From Alloalcanivorax xiamenensis (GTDB lineage Bacteria > Pseudomonadota > Gammaproteobacteria > Pseudomonadales > Alcanivoracaceae), in the NCBI RefSeq assembly GCF_009846745.1, contig NZ_AQPF01000018.1, forward strand, positions 1 through 64,000: a DNA stretch of 64,000 nucleotides, written 5' to 3'. The stretch's first letter is position 1; each line of letters opens with the position of its first letter. This document shows positions 17,989-26,917 of this stretch, piece after piece. Made by a program: the position numbers and the translations under genes. The notes beneath the pieces were generated by a model that had not been told where the DNA came from, did no database searches, and saw nothing but the letters and a program-made list of their open reading frames with translations.

Positions 17989-20703
17989 GTGGAACAAGGT
18001 AGCGGGATGAATCAATGGCTTGGTCTGGGGCTGTTGCTACTGGCGCTGGCCAGTTGCGGAGGCGGGGGTGGCTCGGGGGGCGTGGATTCGCCGGGCGATG
18101 GCGGTGGTGATCCCGGCACGCCTCCGGGGCAGGGAGATCCGGATCCCGAACCTGAACCTGAACCTGAACCTGAACCCGAGCCGGAACCGGAACCCGTTTA
18201 TTTCGACCCGGAATGGTCCGACGAGCCGTTGCCCGCGGCGTCCTTGAACGCCCCCCGGGGGCAGTGGCTGGCCACCGATACCCACGTTCATACCGATCAT
18301 TCCTCGGATGGCTCCATGTGGCGGCAGGCCAGTGATGACGCCTTGCCCGGCAACGTGGCGGTGGCCGATCAAATCGGCCAGGCGGTGCGCCAGGAGTTGG
18401 ATTTCCTGGCGCTCACCGACCATCGCACCTATGACCAGCACTGGGATCCGTTATGGACCTCCAGCGATCTGCTGTTGATTCCCGGAGAGGAAGCCAATGG
18501 CCGCCCCCATGCCAACATTCTCGGCGCCGTGGATACTGTCCTGGATGGCATGGACGGCGCTGAAAGCGCCGAGCACCGGCCTACCCAGCAGAGCCTTTGG
18601 GACGCCCACGGCCAGGGCGCGGTGTGGCAGTCGAACCACCCGGATCGGGACTGGAGCGATGACAACGGCACACCCAACGATCACGCCAGCCTGATTGGCG
18701 GTGACCTGATCGAGGTCTGGAACATCGCCCAGGACAAGGACGCCCAACTGGCCTACGCCGAGAGTCGCTGGAATCTGGGTATGGAAACCGGCGTCACCGC
18801 CAGTTCCGACAACCATTTTCGCGAACTGTGGCTGGGGTTCGGCCCGGGTACGGTGAAAACCCATGTGTTTGCTCCGGTGGTTACCGAGCGGGCGATTCTC
18901 GGGGCACTCCGGCGCGGCCACACGGTGCTGAGCCAGGGGGGGGCTCTGGCGCCGTTTCTGACGCTGGAAGCGGATGCCCAGGGTGACGGTGTCTTCGAGG
19001 CGTTACCCGGTGACGCGGTGGTGGCGCCGGCGGGGCAGCCGGTGACGCTGAGGCTACGGGTGCGACGGGGGTTGGCGCACCGATTGCGGCTGTACGCGGC
19101 ACCGGGCAGGGACGCCGGTGCGCTGGCCACCTTCCGGCCTGCCTCCTCCGATGACACCTTCGTGACCACGGTGAACCGGCCCGAGGGCGATGCGCCTTAC
19201 TGGGTTTACGCCGAGGTTACGGATTTGTTCGGGATACGCAAGGCGCTGACTTCCCCGCTGTTCCTGAGAGCCGCCACCGAGGGGCCGTCACCTCGGGGCG
19301 AACGGGCGGTGCCGGCGTCCCGGGACTGGGACGATAACGGCGCCCTGGCGTTGGGCCGCAGAGGCGTGTTCACCGGCTTCGCCGATGTGGCCGAAACGGC
19401 CGACGGCGTACCGCTGGTGGTGGCTGAACAACACGGTGCCGAAGGCACCGACATCCTGTTCCGGCGTGGCGATCAGGCTGACCCGGTGGTGCTCAACGCG
19501 TTGGCGGGCGCCGCGCGCTTCCCGCGCATCGCCACCGGAGGCGGCCGGGTATGGGTGGTCTGGCAGGATGAGCGTCGCGGGCAACAGCCCCGTCGGCCAC
19601 AGATTATTTTGCGCGGTTCCGCCGACGGTGGTTTGACATGGGAGCCGGAGGTGCACTTGAGCGATGGTGAGGCGAGGGCGATCCGGCCGGCTCTGGCGGT
19701 GCTGGGCGACGGCCGCCCGGTGGTGGCATGGAGCGACAATAGCCGGCGCTGCTTCGATCTGATGATACGGGTTGGTGTCGACGCCACCACGGAATCTCTC
19801 AGCGGCGAAAAAAGCTGCGACGGCGGCCATGCGCTGGACACGCGCAGTACTCGTGATCCCGCCTCCGTGCACCCGGCGTTGACGGTGCTGGCGGACGATA
19901 CCGTGGTGGTGGTGTTCCAGGACAACCGCTTCGACGTCAATCCGGGCTGGACCGGACAGACCGGGTTTCATGATGGCTTGGAAGGGCTTGACCGCACCGA
20001 TCCGGACAACTGGGAGATCGTCGCCCGCAGCCGGGAGCCGCGAACCGGCGTCTGGTCGCCGCTGGTCCGGGTCTCCAATAACGGCAGCCCGGACGATGCG
20101 TTCATCGAGACCGCGCTGGCGGATCGCCACCCAAGTCTGATCGCCGACGGTGACGGCCGTCTGGTCGCCGCCTGGGATGCCAAGGTCTTGCGTAGCGCCG
20201 GAGTCAACAGCGCGATTCTCGCCAGCGTTTCCAAGGATGGGGGGCTGAGCTGGTCGGAGCCGGTACCGGTGGGGGCCAATGATCAGGCCATGAGCCAGCG
20301 GCCGACACTGTCGGTGCGCGGCGACGGTGGTGTCCAGGCGATCTGGATGGACAGCCGGGATAGTGACTGGCGTCATCGTTTGTGGGGCAGCACCTGGCAC
20401 GAGGAGACCGGCTGGAGCGCGGCGCGGAGACTGTCCGGTAAAGGTAACGCGGTCTGGCCCCGGGCGATGGGCGATCAAGTGGTGTTCGCATCGGACCGGG
20501 GCGCCCTGGCGCAGCGGGATCCTACCTGGCGGGTATTCCATCGCGTCACCGACAGCGTGGTGGGCGAGACGCCGTCGCTGCTGAGCGGAACCCGGAGCGT
20601 CACCACCGACACCCTGGCGAGCTGGCGGCAGCGCTGGCTGGACCGGGCCCGGGCGATGCCCTCGCCGGAAACGCGGGATCATGATCATCCCCATCCGCAC
20701 TGA
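17989..20703 (+). CDS. lipoprotein with PHP-type (CehA/McbA-like) hydrolase and Asp-box propeller
   Basis: A 904-residue predicted lipoprotein. The signal peptide ends at LASC (Cys23), followed by a Gly-rich and then Pro-Glu repeat linker (about 24-70). Residues about 91-330 form a PHP metal-dependent hydrolase of the CehA/McbA type: DTHVHTDHSSDG (His99, His101), FLALTDHRTYD, IPGEEANG, QSNHPD and TASSDNHFRE. The C-terminal half contains at least two sialidase-type Asp-boxes, SADGGLTW and SKDGGLSW, implying a beta-propeller. The tail HDHDHPHPH could bind metal. The start is GTG at 17989 with AAGGAG nine bases upstream; ATG at 18007 is an alternative. Substrate unknown; CehA relatives hydrolyse esters or phosphoesters. 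Confidence 0.78.
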   Translation: MEQGSGMNQWLGLGLLLLALASCGGGGGSGGVDSPGDGGGDPGTPPGQGDPDPEPEPEPEPEPEPEPEPVYFDPEWSDEPLPAASLNAPRGQWLATDTHVHTDHSSDGSMWRQASDDALPGNVAVADQIGQAVRQELDFLALTDHRTYDQHWDPLWTSSDLLLIPGEEANGRPHANILGAVDTVLDGMDGAESAEHRPTQQSLWDAHGQGAVWQSNHPDRDWSDDNGTPNDHASLIGGDLIEVWNIAQDKDAQLAYAESRWNLGMETGVTASSDNHFRELWLGFGPGTVKTHVFAPVVTERAILGALRRGHTVLSQGGALAPFLTLEADAQGDGVFEALPGDAVVAPAGQPVTLRLRVRRGLAHRLRLYAAPGRDAGALATFRPASSDDTFVTTVNRPEGDAPYWVYAEVTDLFGIRKALTSPLFLRAATEGPSPRGERAVPASRDWDDNGALALGRRGVFTGFADVAETADGVPLVVAEQHGAEGTDILFRRGDQADPVVLNALAGAARFPRIATGGGRVWVVWQDERRGQQPRRPQIILRGSADGGLTWEPEVHLSDGEARAIRPALAVLGDGRPVVAWSDNSRRCFDLMIRVGVDATTESLSGEKSCDGGHALDTRSTRDPASVHPALTVLADDTVVVVFQDNRFDVNPGWTGQTGFHDGLEGLDRTDPDNWEIVARSREPRTGVWSPLVRVSNNGSPDDAFIETALADRHPSLIADGDGRLVAAWDAKVLRSAGVNSAILASVSKDGGLSWSEPVPVGANDQAMSQRPTLSVRGDGGVQAIWMDSRDSDWRHRLWGSTWHEETGWSAARRLSGKGNAVWPRAMGDQVVFASDRGALAQRDPTWRVFHRVTDSVVGETPSLLSGTRSVTTDTLASWRQRWLDRARAMPSPETRDHDHPHPH

Positions 20704-20780
20704 GGGGGAAAATAAGTCGTCGGGAGCCATTGGTGCTCGCTGGTACGCAACGCGGCAACACGCAGGCGGGCTAACAAGCC

Positions 20781-20902
20781 ATTCGCGGCTAAGGCCGCTC
20801 CCGCAGACGTGACTTCGAGGCCACCTCTGAAGTCATGTGATCAAAACCCGCAAGCAGGCTCGGACTTTAGCGTGCCAGCGTGTTGCGTGTAAGCGTGCCA
20901 GC
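20781..20902. repeat. REP-like sequence plus dispersed repeat, copy 2
   Basis: ATTCGCGGCTAAGGCCGCTC plus CCGCAG (20781-20806) matches the sequence at 9240. Positions 20870-20902 are identical to 1087-1119, and the preceding CCCGCAAGCAGGCTCGG resembles the hairpin upstream of copy 1. It lies between the PHP lipoprotein gene and a convergent small gene. Confidence 0.75.
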
Positions 20903-20915
20903 AACGGCCCGGTCG

Positions 20916-20943
20916 TAAAAAAGCCCACCGCGAAGCGATGGGC
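20916..20943 (-). terminator. intrinsic terminator of the small gene
   Basis: Read on the minus strand: GCCCATCGC, loop TTC, GCGGTGGGC, then TTTTTTA. The stem is 9 bp with one G-T wobble. It begins 19 bases after the small gene's stop codon, which supports that gene as a real transcription unit. Confidence 0.85.
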
Positions 20944-20961
20944 CAGAGCCCCCGATTGGCG

Positions 20962-21105
20962 TCAGGCAGAGAAAACGACAGCGCTTTGGGAGAAGGGTAA
21001 AGAAAAGGATGAGTCGGGTTCGTGGGCACGCGTGGAGGTGGTGGCGCCGAGCAGGTAGATCAGCGCGGATGCCAGCAGCAGTTTGTAAAGCAAACGGTCA
21101 GTCAT
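20962..21105 (-). CDS. small secreted or membrane peptide, unrecognised
   Basis: A 47-residue protein that I do not recognise. Its first 25 residues (TDRLLYKLLLASALIYLLGA) are a charged start followed by a hydrophobic run, either a signal peptide or one membrane helix. The remainder is short and polar with an HEPDSSF segment. An excellent ribosome site (GGGAGG, eight bases before ATG) and an intrinsic terminator 19 bases after the stop show it is probably expressed. If a signal peptidase cleaves near TRA-HE, a mature peptide of about 20 residues would result. Its ATG overlaps the TGA of a longer weak open frame upstream (21102-21335). Confidence 0.62.
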   Translation of the reverse strand: MTDRLLYKLLLASALIYLLGATTSTRAHEPDSSFSLPFSQSAVVFSA

Positions 21106-21440
21106 GGTATGAACCTCCCTGTGAGGCCTCCTTCTGGGGGGCCGGTAATGGGCTGCGCATGGGGGCATCGAACGGAACCGTCTTGCCATCTCCAGTGGAT
21201 CCGGCCGGATTCCTTCGAGACTGCTCCGGCGGGGGTAGTGCCGGCTCGGGAGTTGGTAAAACTCCGGGACCTGCTTGGGGAGCCCATCAGCTCCCGTATC
21301 GCCCGTGCGCCATTTTCAGTCGGGTCTTGCTGCAACCTGTATCGCCCGATCCCTCGGGCGCGACCTCCGGCCTCTAACCGAAGGTTCTGCTCTTGAAACT
21401 ACGCTTATGGAGGGATAAAGAAAAGCAAAAAGAATAAAAA
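21106..21440 (-). other. hairpin-rich leader upstream of the small gene
   Basis: About 335 bases with no conserved protein. Several stable hairpins are visible: CGCCCGA-TCCC-TCGGGCG (21343-21360) and GGAGTT-GGTAA-AACTCC (near 21249-21265), plus CCGG-rich pairs around 21205-21240. Beyond 21385 the sequence becomes A/T-rich. On the minus strand a TTG-started frame of 77 codons (21102-21335) ends with a four-base overlap onto the small gene; I regard it as doubtful. The region may be a structured leader. Confidence 0.4.
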
Positions 21441-21497
21441 ATGATCACCGACCCCGTAACCGGGTCAGGCCACCGGGGTGGCACCTTAAGCCGGTGT

Positions 21498-22418
21498 TCA
21501 GGCGCGCAGGCGTTCCGGATCTTCCCGGGGGCGCAGCTGATTCTCGATGAACTGCACGAACGCCCGGGTTTTCGCCGGCACCAATTGGCGGCCGCCGTAG
21601 ATCACGTAGAAACTCAATTGAGGCATCTCGTAATCGGGCAGGACCTTGACCAATTCGCCCCGCCGCAGGTGTTCGGCGATGTCCCATTCGCTTTTCAGGG
21701 CCAGCCCGTGGCCGTCCAGAAGCCACTGCTTGAGCTGTTCGCTGTTATCGGTAACCTTGTGCGGGGCTACCTTGATGGTGTGGGTACCACCACGAGGATC
21801 ACGCAGCACCCAACGGTCGCGGAAGGCGCCGTGGCAATCGAGAATCAGGCAGTCGTGCCGATGCAGCTCGCGCGGGTGGCGGGGCGCGGGCCGCCGGGCC
21901 AGGTAGTCCGGCGCGGCGCACAGGCAGCATGGGTGGGTAATCAACCTGCGCGCCACCAGGGACTGGTCGGTGGGTTCACCGGGGGAGATCACCACGTCCA
22001 CACCGGAGCGGAACAGATCTTCCGGCGCGTCTCCGAGTTGCAGTTGGATCGAGACTTGCGGATAGCGGGCTCTGAATTCGGACAGCAATGGTGCCACCCG
22101 TTGGCGCCCCAGCGCGATGGAGGAGACCACTTTCAGAGTGCCGCTGGGATGGTCCAGCCGAGACATCGGCTCGCCAAGGATCGGGGTCAGCTCCGGCAGC
22201 ATGTGATCGAGACTTTCGAACAGTTCACGACCATGCTCGGTAAGATGGAAGCCGCGGGCACTGCGGGCCAGCAGGCGCAGCTTCATGTGCTGTTCCAGTT
22301 GTGAGAGATACTTGCTGATCGCCGCCGCGGACATGCCGAGAACCCTGGAAGCTTCCGACAGGGTGCCGGCTTTTACCACAGCGAGAAATAGGCTGAAGTC
22401 TGGCGTCCGTTTCATCAT
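21498..22418 (-). CDS. LysR family transcriptional regulator
   Basis: 306 residues. The N-terminal winged helix-turn-helix (FSLFLAVVKAGTLSEASRVL, then SAAAISKYLSQLE) is typical of the CrgA-like subgroup with short two-lobed effector domains. The conserved start of the effector domain is GTLKVVSSIALGRQRVAPLL. AAGGAC lies before the ATG at 22418. It is divergent from the DUF192 gene with 180 bases between them, so it may regulate that gene and itself. Effector unknown. Confidence 0.9.
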   Translation of the reverse strand: MMKRTPDFSLFLAVVKAGTLSEASRVLGMSAAAISKYLSQLEQHMKLRLLARSARGFHLTEHGRELFESLDHMLPELTPILGEPMSRLDHPSGTLKVVSSIALGRQRVAPLLSEFRARYPQVSIQLQLGDAPEDLFRSGVDVVISPGEPTDQSLVARRLITHPCCLCAAPDYLARRPAPRHPRELHRHDCLILDCHGAFRDRWVLRDPRGGTHTIKVAPHKVTDNSEQLKQWLLDGHGLALKSEWDIAEHLRRGELVKVLPDYEMPQLSFYVIYGGRQLVPAKTRAFVQFIENQLRPREDPERLRA

Positions 22419-22598
22419 TCTTGTCCTTCGTTCCGCACTTGTTTTTTGTTATGCGCGGAGGTGTGCCGACGGAGAAGCCTTTCTCCGACCGAGAGTCCTT
22501 GATGCACACCTCAGGAAAGCGAATTCAGTCGACTATATCACAAATCAACTTTTTGAATACGATTGTGCACGGAAGTTAACCATAGGAGAAATCAGGCG

Positions 22599-23105
22599 GT
22601 GAGAGCAAGTGCTATCAAGTGGCGCCAGCGGGGCCGCCGGGTTGGGGCGGTCTGGCTGTTGTCGGGTCTGCTGGCGCCGGCGGTGGCGCCGGCGGAGCAG
22701 GTCACGCTGTGCGTCGAGGGCGTGCCCCGGCCGATTCAGGTGGAGCTGGCGAGCACTCGCGAGGCCCGGACCCGGGGATTGATGGAGCGGGACCGGCTGG
22801 GTGAGTTTGAAGGTATGTGGTTCCGGTATGAGCGGCCGCAGCCAATGGCGAATGGATTCTGGATGTTCAACACACGCATCCCGTTGGATATCGCCTTCCT
22901 GAACCCGCGTGGCGAGATTCTGACCATCCGCACCATGGCGCCCTGTGCGCATCGGGAGTCCTTCGCCTGCCCGGTGTACCGCTCCGATGCCCCCTATGCC
23001 AGTGCTCTGGAAGTGAACGCGGGCTTTTTCCAGCGCCATGGGGTGGCGCCGGGCAGCCGGGTCGGACCGGCCGGTGACGGCAATGAATGCGCTCCAGCGG
23101 GATAG
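22599..23105 (+). CDS. DUF192 exported protein
   Basis: A 168-residue protein with a signal peptide (hydrophobic VGAVWLLSGLLAPAVAPAEQ) and a DUF192 domain: RGLMERDRL, then MWFRYERPQPMANGFWMFNT and IPLDIAFL. DUF192 proteins are small beta-barrel proteins of unknown function, often exported. The start is likely GTG at 22599, with AGGAG about eleven bases upstream. It lies opposite the LysR gene. Confidence 0.82.
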   Translation: MRASAIKWRQRGRRVGAVWLLSGLLAPAVAPAEQVTLCVEGVPRPIQVELASTREARTRGLMERDRLGEFEGMWFRYERPQPMANGFWMFNTRIPLDIAFLNPRGEILTIRTMAPCAHRESFACPVYRSDAPYASALEVNAGFFQRHGVAPGSRVGPAGDGNECAPAG

Positions 23106-23189
23106 GGGAAACAAGAACCTTGCCGGACGTCGCATTCCGTTCAAGGACCGGCTATGGTGAAGGGAAAGAAGAATCAAGCGAGCTGATCT

Positions 23190-23936
23190 ATGCAACCACG
23201 TCCCGCGGCCACTCTGGCCCTGCTTCGGGACGCCCGTGAGGGCCTCGAAGTACTTATGCTGCAGCGCACCCACAAAGCGGTGTTCATGCCCGGTTTCTAT
23301 GTTTTTCCTGGTGGCGCGGTGGATCGCGCCGATTCCGATCCGGCGCTGATGCCCCATCTGGGCGGTATCGATGAGGCCGCCGCCAACAGCTTATTGAATC
23401 TGGAAGCGGGCGGTCTGGGGTATCTGGTGGCGGCGATCCGTGAGTGTTTCGAGGAGGCCGGTGTGTTGCTGGCGCGGCCCGGCGATGCCGACTGGCCGGA
23501 GCCCCACCATCCGGTACTGGCCGATGACCGGGATGCGGTCATGAACGGAGAGCTGGACTGGCTGACGCTGTGCCGCCGTCACGATTTGCGTGTGCCGCTG
23601 GAGACTCTGGGGTATTTCGACCATTGGGTGACCCCGCCGGGGCCGCCGCGCCGCTTCGACACCCGTTTCTTCGTGGCCGAGGCGCCGCCGTTCCAGCAGC
23701 CGCGCCATGACGGCCAGGAAACCATCGACCATTGCTGGGTCAACCCCCGTTTGGCGCTGGACTACCATGGTGGCGGCAAGCGGCAGTTCGCCACCCCGAC
23801 GTTGAGCGTGCTGCGTCGTCTTGGACAGTTCGATTCGGTGACGGCGGTGCTGGAATACGCCAGCGTGCACAGCCCGCGGCGGATGGCGCCACTGAGCGAG
23901 GAAGACGCCGCCGAGCGCTTCGTCTCGCAGAGCTGA
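23190..23936 (+). CDS. Nudix hydrolase, NUDT19-like
   Basis: A 248-residue hydrolase with the split Nudix pattern seen in the NUDT19/RP2 type. GFYVFPGGAVDRADSD opens the box and, after an insertion, IRECFEEAGVLLA supplies the catalytic RE-x2-EE-x-G helix. NUDT19-type enzymes hydrolyse CoA species, which would fit the lipid-rich context, but this is inference. The heptamer-type half repeat starts directly after the stop codon. Confidence 0.82.
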   Translation: MQPRPAATLALLRDAREGLEVLMLQRTHKAVFMPGFYVFPGGAVDRADSDPALMPHLGGIDEAAANSLLNLEAGGLGYLVAAIRECFEEAGVLLARPGDADWPEPHHPVLADDRDAVMNGELDWLTLCRRHDLRVPLETLGYFDHWVTPPGPPRRFDTRFFVAEAPPFQQPRHDGQETIDHCWVNPRLALDYHGGGKRQFATPTLSVLRRLGQFDSVTAVLEYASVHSPRRMAPLSEEDAAERFVSQS

Positions 23937-24098
23937 AAGAGAGTTGACAGTTGATAGTGGACAGTTGACGGCGAAAAAAGAGCGAGGTCCGGGCGTCACA
24001 CGGTGACGGAGCAGGTCGCTTACACGCTTATTCGCTGCCAAGGCAGCTGCCCGCGGAGGGAGCTATGGAGCCGCTGTGGGAAGCTGCCTTGGCAACGA
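23937..24098. repeat. single heptamer arm plus paired REP-like repeat, copy 2
   Basis: 23937-23979 is one arm of the heptamer family (TTGACAG, TTGATAG, TGGACAG, TTGACGG, then CGAAAAAA), immediately after the Nudix stop; no opposite arm is found. 24030-24098 is the paired hairpin (ATTCGCTGCCAAGGCAGCTG... / CTGTGGGAAGCTGCCTTGGC). The block lies between convergent genes. Confidence 0.82.
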
Positions 24099-24132
24099 AG
24101 AAGTGCTGAAACGCCTTGATCGCGATTTTATT

Positions 24133-25026
24133 TCAGTCCCGGTAGCGCTTGGTGAGATCGCCGTAGGCATCCACGCGGCGGTCACGCAGGTATGGCCAGA
24201 TTCGCCGCACCGCTTCGCTGCGGCGAGTGTCCACATCGACCACCAGCACGGTCTCCTCGTCGTCGCCGGCCCGGGCCAGGAATTCACCCTGCGGGCCACA
24301 GACAAAACTGTTGCCCCAGAACTGAATGCCGTCATCGCCGTTCGGACTGCTCTCGAAGCCGGTGCGGTTGGCCACCAGCACCGGCACGCCGTTGGCGACG
24401 CCGTGGGCGCGCTGCACCGTGATCCAGGCGTCCAACTGACGTTGTTGCTCGGCGTCATCGTCATTGCGGTCCCAGCCGATGGCGGTGGGGTAGAGCAGCA
24501 GTTCGGCGCCGGCCAGCGCCATCAGCCGGGCCGCTTCCGGATACCACTGGTCCCAGCACACCAGCACGCCCAGCTTGCCGACGCTGGTCTGAATCGGCGT
24601 GAAACCGGAGTGGCCGTTATTGAAAGTGGCGTCGCCGGGGGTGAAGTAGAATTTCTCGTAGAAGCCGGGGTCGTCGGGAATGTGCATCTTGCGATAAATG
24701 CCCGCCAGGGTGCCGTCCCGTTCCAGTACCACCGCCGTGTTGTGGTAGAGGCCGGCGGCGCGTTTTTCGAACAGACTGCCGACGATGACGATGTTCAGTT
24801 CCCGGGCCAGAGCGCCGAGCCGTTCGGTGCCGGGGCCGGGGATCGGCTCGGCCAGGTCGAATACCGAGGTGTCCTCGGTCTGGCAGAAATAGAGGCTGCG
24901 GTGCAACTCCTGCAGCAGTACCAGCTCCGCCCCGTCGGCGGCGGCCCGCCGCACCAGATCCAGGGATTTTTCCAGGTTGGCTTCCAGGTCGTTGCCGTTG
25001 CTTTGTTGAACGATAGCGATCCGCAT
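24133..25026 (-). CDS. aguB: N-carbamoylputrescine amidase
   Basis: Converts N-carbamoylputrescine to putrescine, CO2 and ammonia. It is a 297-residue nitrilase-superfamily protein. Its triad is visible as Glu in LLQELHRSLYFCQ, Lys in YRKMHIPDDPGFYEKFYF and Cys in VCWDQWYPEAAR, and the last two segments are diagnostic for AguB. It lies one base after aguA and completes the agmatine deiminase pathway. Confidence 0.95.
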   Translation of the reverse strand: MRIAIVQQSNGNDLEANLEKSLDLVRRAAADGAELVLLQELHRSLYFCQTEDTSVFDLAEPIPGPGTERLGALARELNIVIVGSLFEKRAAGLYHNTAVVLERDGTLAGIYRKMHIPDDPGFYEKFYFTPGDATFNNGHSGFTPIQTSVGKLGVLVCWDQWYPEAARLMALAGAELLLYPTAIGWDRNDDDAEQQRQLDAWITVQRAHGVANGVPVLVANRTGFESSPNGDDGIQFWGNSFVCGPQGEFLARAGDDEETVLVVDVDTRRSEAVRRIWPYLRDRRVDAYGDLTKRYRD

Positions 25027-25027
25027 G

Positions 25028-26041
25028 TCAGTCCTCCAGCACGCCTTCCGGTAATTGCATGGTAACGCAATGCAGGCTTCCGCCCTGTTCGATCAGCGCA
25101 CGGCAGGGAATGCCGATCACCGGGCGGCTGCCCGCCGCCAGTTGCAGCGCGGCCAGCGCCGCTTCATCGGTGGGGCACTGATAGGTGGGCATCAGGATCG
25201 CCTGGTTGGTGATCAGGAAGTTGGCGTAGGTGGCCGGCAACCGCTCGCGGTCGTCATTGTACTGCGACGACACCATCGGCAACGGCGCCAGCGTCAAACC
25301 ATTCTGCTCGGCCAGTACCTGAAGTTCCCGTTCCATGGCAGCCAGGGCGGGGTAGTGGCTGTCGCTGTCGTCCTGGCACTGCACATAGGCAATGGTGGTG
25401 GGATTGACGAAGCGGGCCAGGGTGTCCACGTGGGCATCGGTGTCGTCGCCTTCAAGATGGCCATGTTCCAGCCACCAGATGCGCTCCACGCCGAGATGTT
25501 CGCGCAGGGCAGTCTCCAGGGACTGCTGATCCAGATCCGGATTGCGGTTGGGATGGCTGAGGCAGTGGCGGGTGGTGAGCAGCGTGCCCTGGCCATCGGT
25601 ATCGATGGAACCGCCTTCCAGAACCAGCTCGACCCCCTCCAGGGGGACCCGCCAGGGTAGCCGGCCATTGAGGGCGTTATCGCGTTCCGCCGGAAACTTG
25701 TCACCCCAGCCATTGAAGCGGAAATCCAGCAATCGCGGGGCGCCATCGTCGGTCACCGTGATGGGGCCGAAATCCCGCGCCCAGGTATCGTCGTAGTCGG
25801 CGTGGATCACGTGCAGCCGTGCCAGATTGGCGCCGGCGGCGCTCAGGCTCTCGCGGGCGCGGGCTTCCACCGCCAGGTCGCGGCACAGCAGCAGCACGTT
25901 TTCGTGGCCGAGGATGGCGCCGATCAGAGCGGTGAAGCTCTGCTCGGCCTCTTCCAGCTGCCCGGCCCAGTCGGTATTGGCGTCCGGCCAAGCCAGGAGC
26001 ACGCCCCATTGAGGATGCCATTCAGGAAGCAGGCGGCGCAT
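25028..26041 (-). CDS. aguA: agmatine deiminase
   Basis: Converts agmatine to N-carbamoylputrescine. It is a 337-residue peptidylarginine-deiminase-fold protein. LPEWHPQWGVLLAWPD marks the start, WARDFGPITV and LEGGSIDTDG the substrate site, and GGSLHCVTMQLPEG the catalytic Cys near the C-terminus. The start at 26041 matches the family; the frame is open upstream through an intergenic repeat. It forms an operon with aguB. Confidence 0.95.
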   Translation of the reverse strand: MRRLLPEWHPQWGVLLAWPDANTDWAGQLEEAEQSFTALIGAILGHENVLLLCRDLAVEARARESLSAAGANLARLHVIHADYDDTWARDFGPITVTDDGAPRLLDFRFNGWGDKFPAERDNALNGRLPWRVPLEGVELVLEGGSIDTDGQGTLLTTRHCLSHPNRNPDLDQQSLETALREHLGVERIWWLEHGHLEGDDTDAHVDTLARFVNPTTIAYVQCQDDSDSHYPALAAMERELQVLAEQNGLTLAPLPMVSSQYNDDRERLPATYANFLITNQAILMPTYQCPTDEAALAALQLAAGSRPVIGIPCRALIEQGGSLHCVTMQLPEGVLED

Positions 26042-26134
26042 GATATCGGGTTCCAAGAAGGGATGGCCCGCGATTGTGGTATCGCCTGAAGGCGCCGTCA
26101 ACTGGCCGCGATGTGGTGGCCTCCGGTGTTGGGT

Positions 26135-26205
26135 AATCGCTTGCCGGCCCGCTCCCACGGCGGCCCCGTGGCGCAAACCGTGGGAGCCAGCCCGCTGGTG
26201 AGTAT
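26135..26205. repeat. REP-like hairpin upstream of aguA
   Basis: GCTCCCACGG and CCGTGGGAGC pair across a short GC-rich spacer, flanked by TTGCCGGCCCG and CCAGCCCGCTGG. It resembles the other REP-like sequences here and fills the gap between aguA and the next minus-strand gene. Confidence 0.5.
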
Positions 26206-26217
26206 CGGTCGACGGTT

Positions 26218-26727
26218 TTACTGGCGCGCCGCCTCGCCGCCCTGATCCGTGGCCGGACGGTCGTCCATGACAATGCGCCCGGTGACCGGGTCGAAGCGGA
26301 ATTGGCCGTCGTCACCGCCGTCCCCGGTATCGCTGGCGGCATCATCGCGCGGCGCCGTCGATGGGGCGGTGCTGTCCCGGGCGGTTTCGGGAGCGAGCGG
26401 CGGGGGAGAGGATTGCTCGTTGCCGGCGGCGTCGCTGGAATCCTTGTCTTCGGTATCGTCGATGCCATCGGCCGGCCTGGCGGTGTCCGTGGTTTCGCTC
26501 AATGACCGGGTGACGCTGTGCAGCACCACCTGATTCTCGAAGTAAACGGTGTAGTCCGGATAAACCCAGCGGCTGATTGGCGGTTGGCCCACCGGCCCCT
26601 TGGTGTCCCGCGGGGCGCCGAACTGCGCCCGCACCTGGGCCTGGGTCATGCCACGTTGAGGCGCTTCTCCGGCCAGCGCCGGGCCGCTCCCCGCCAGTGC
26701 CAACAGCGCCACGACGATTCTTATCAT
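26218..26727 (-). CDS. exported small protein, SmpA/BamE-like N-terminus
   Basis: A 169-residue protein with a signal peptide (IRIVVALLALAGSGPALAGE). The motif RGMTQAQVRAQFGAPRDTKG resembles the MTxxQVxxxLGxP turn of SmpA/BamE-type domains and is followed by ISRWVYPDYTVYFENQVVLH. The C-terminal half is low-complexity, rich in Asp, Ser, Pro and Ala, and ends DDGQFRFDPVTGRIVMDD. GGGGGAT precedes the ATG. Found in related genomes as a hypothetical protein; function unknown. Confidence 0.7.
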   Translation of the reverse strand: MIRIVVALLALAGSGPALAGEAPQRGMTQAQVRAQFGAPRDTKGPVGQPPISRWVYPDYTVYFENQVVLHSVTRSLSETTDTARPADGIDDTEDKDSSDAAGNEQSSPPPLAPETARDSTAPSTAPRDDAASDTGDGGDDGQFRFDPVTGRIVMDDRPATDQGGEAARQ

Positions 26728-26917
26728 GGTGTATCCCCCCAACAACTTAAAAAAGGAATCCGGCCTGGCGACGGAGGCCGCCGGATCAATAAAAACGCGG
26801 ATCATTGAATCAATTGTGATTTGCGTGGTCGAGGATACTGGTCACAAAGCGAGTTGAGGTGATCCGACCAGGGGACGAGACCGAAAGCAGTTTCGTCATA
26901 TCAGCAATAGTGCTTAA

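Noticed and set aside
21441..22304. 287-codon plus-strand frame
   Set aside because: Antisense to the LysR gene, whose helix-turn-helix is unmistakable.
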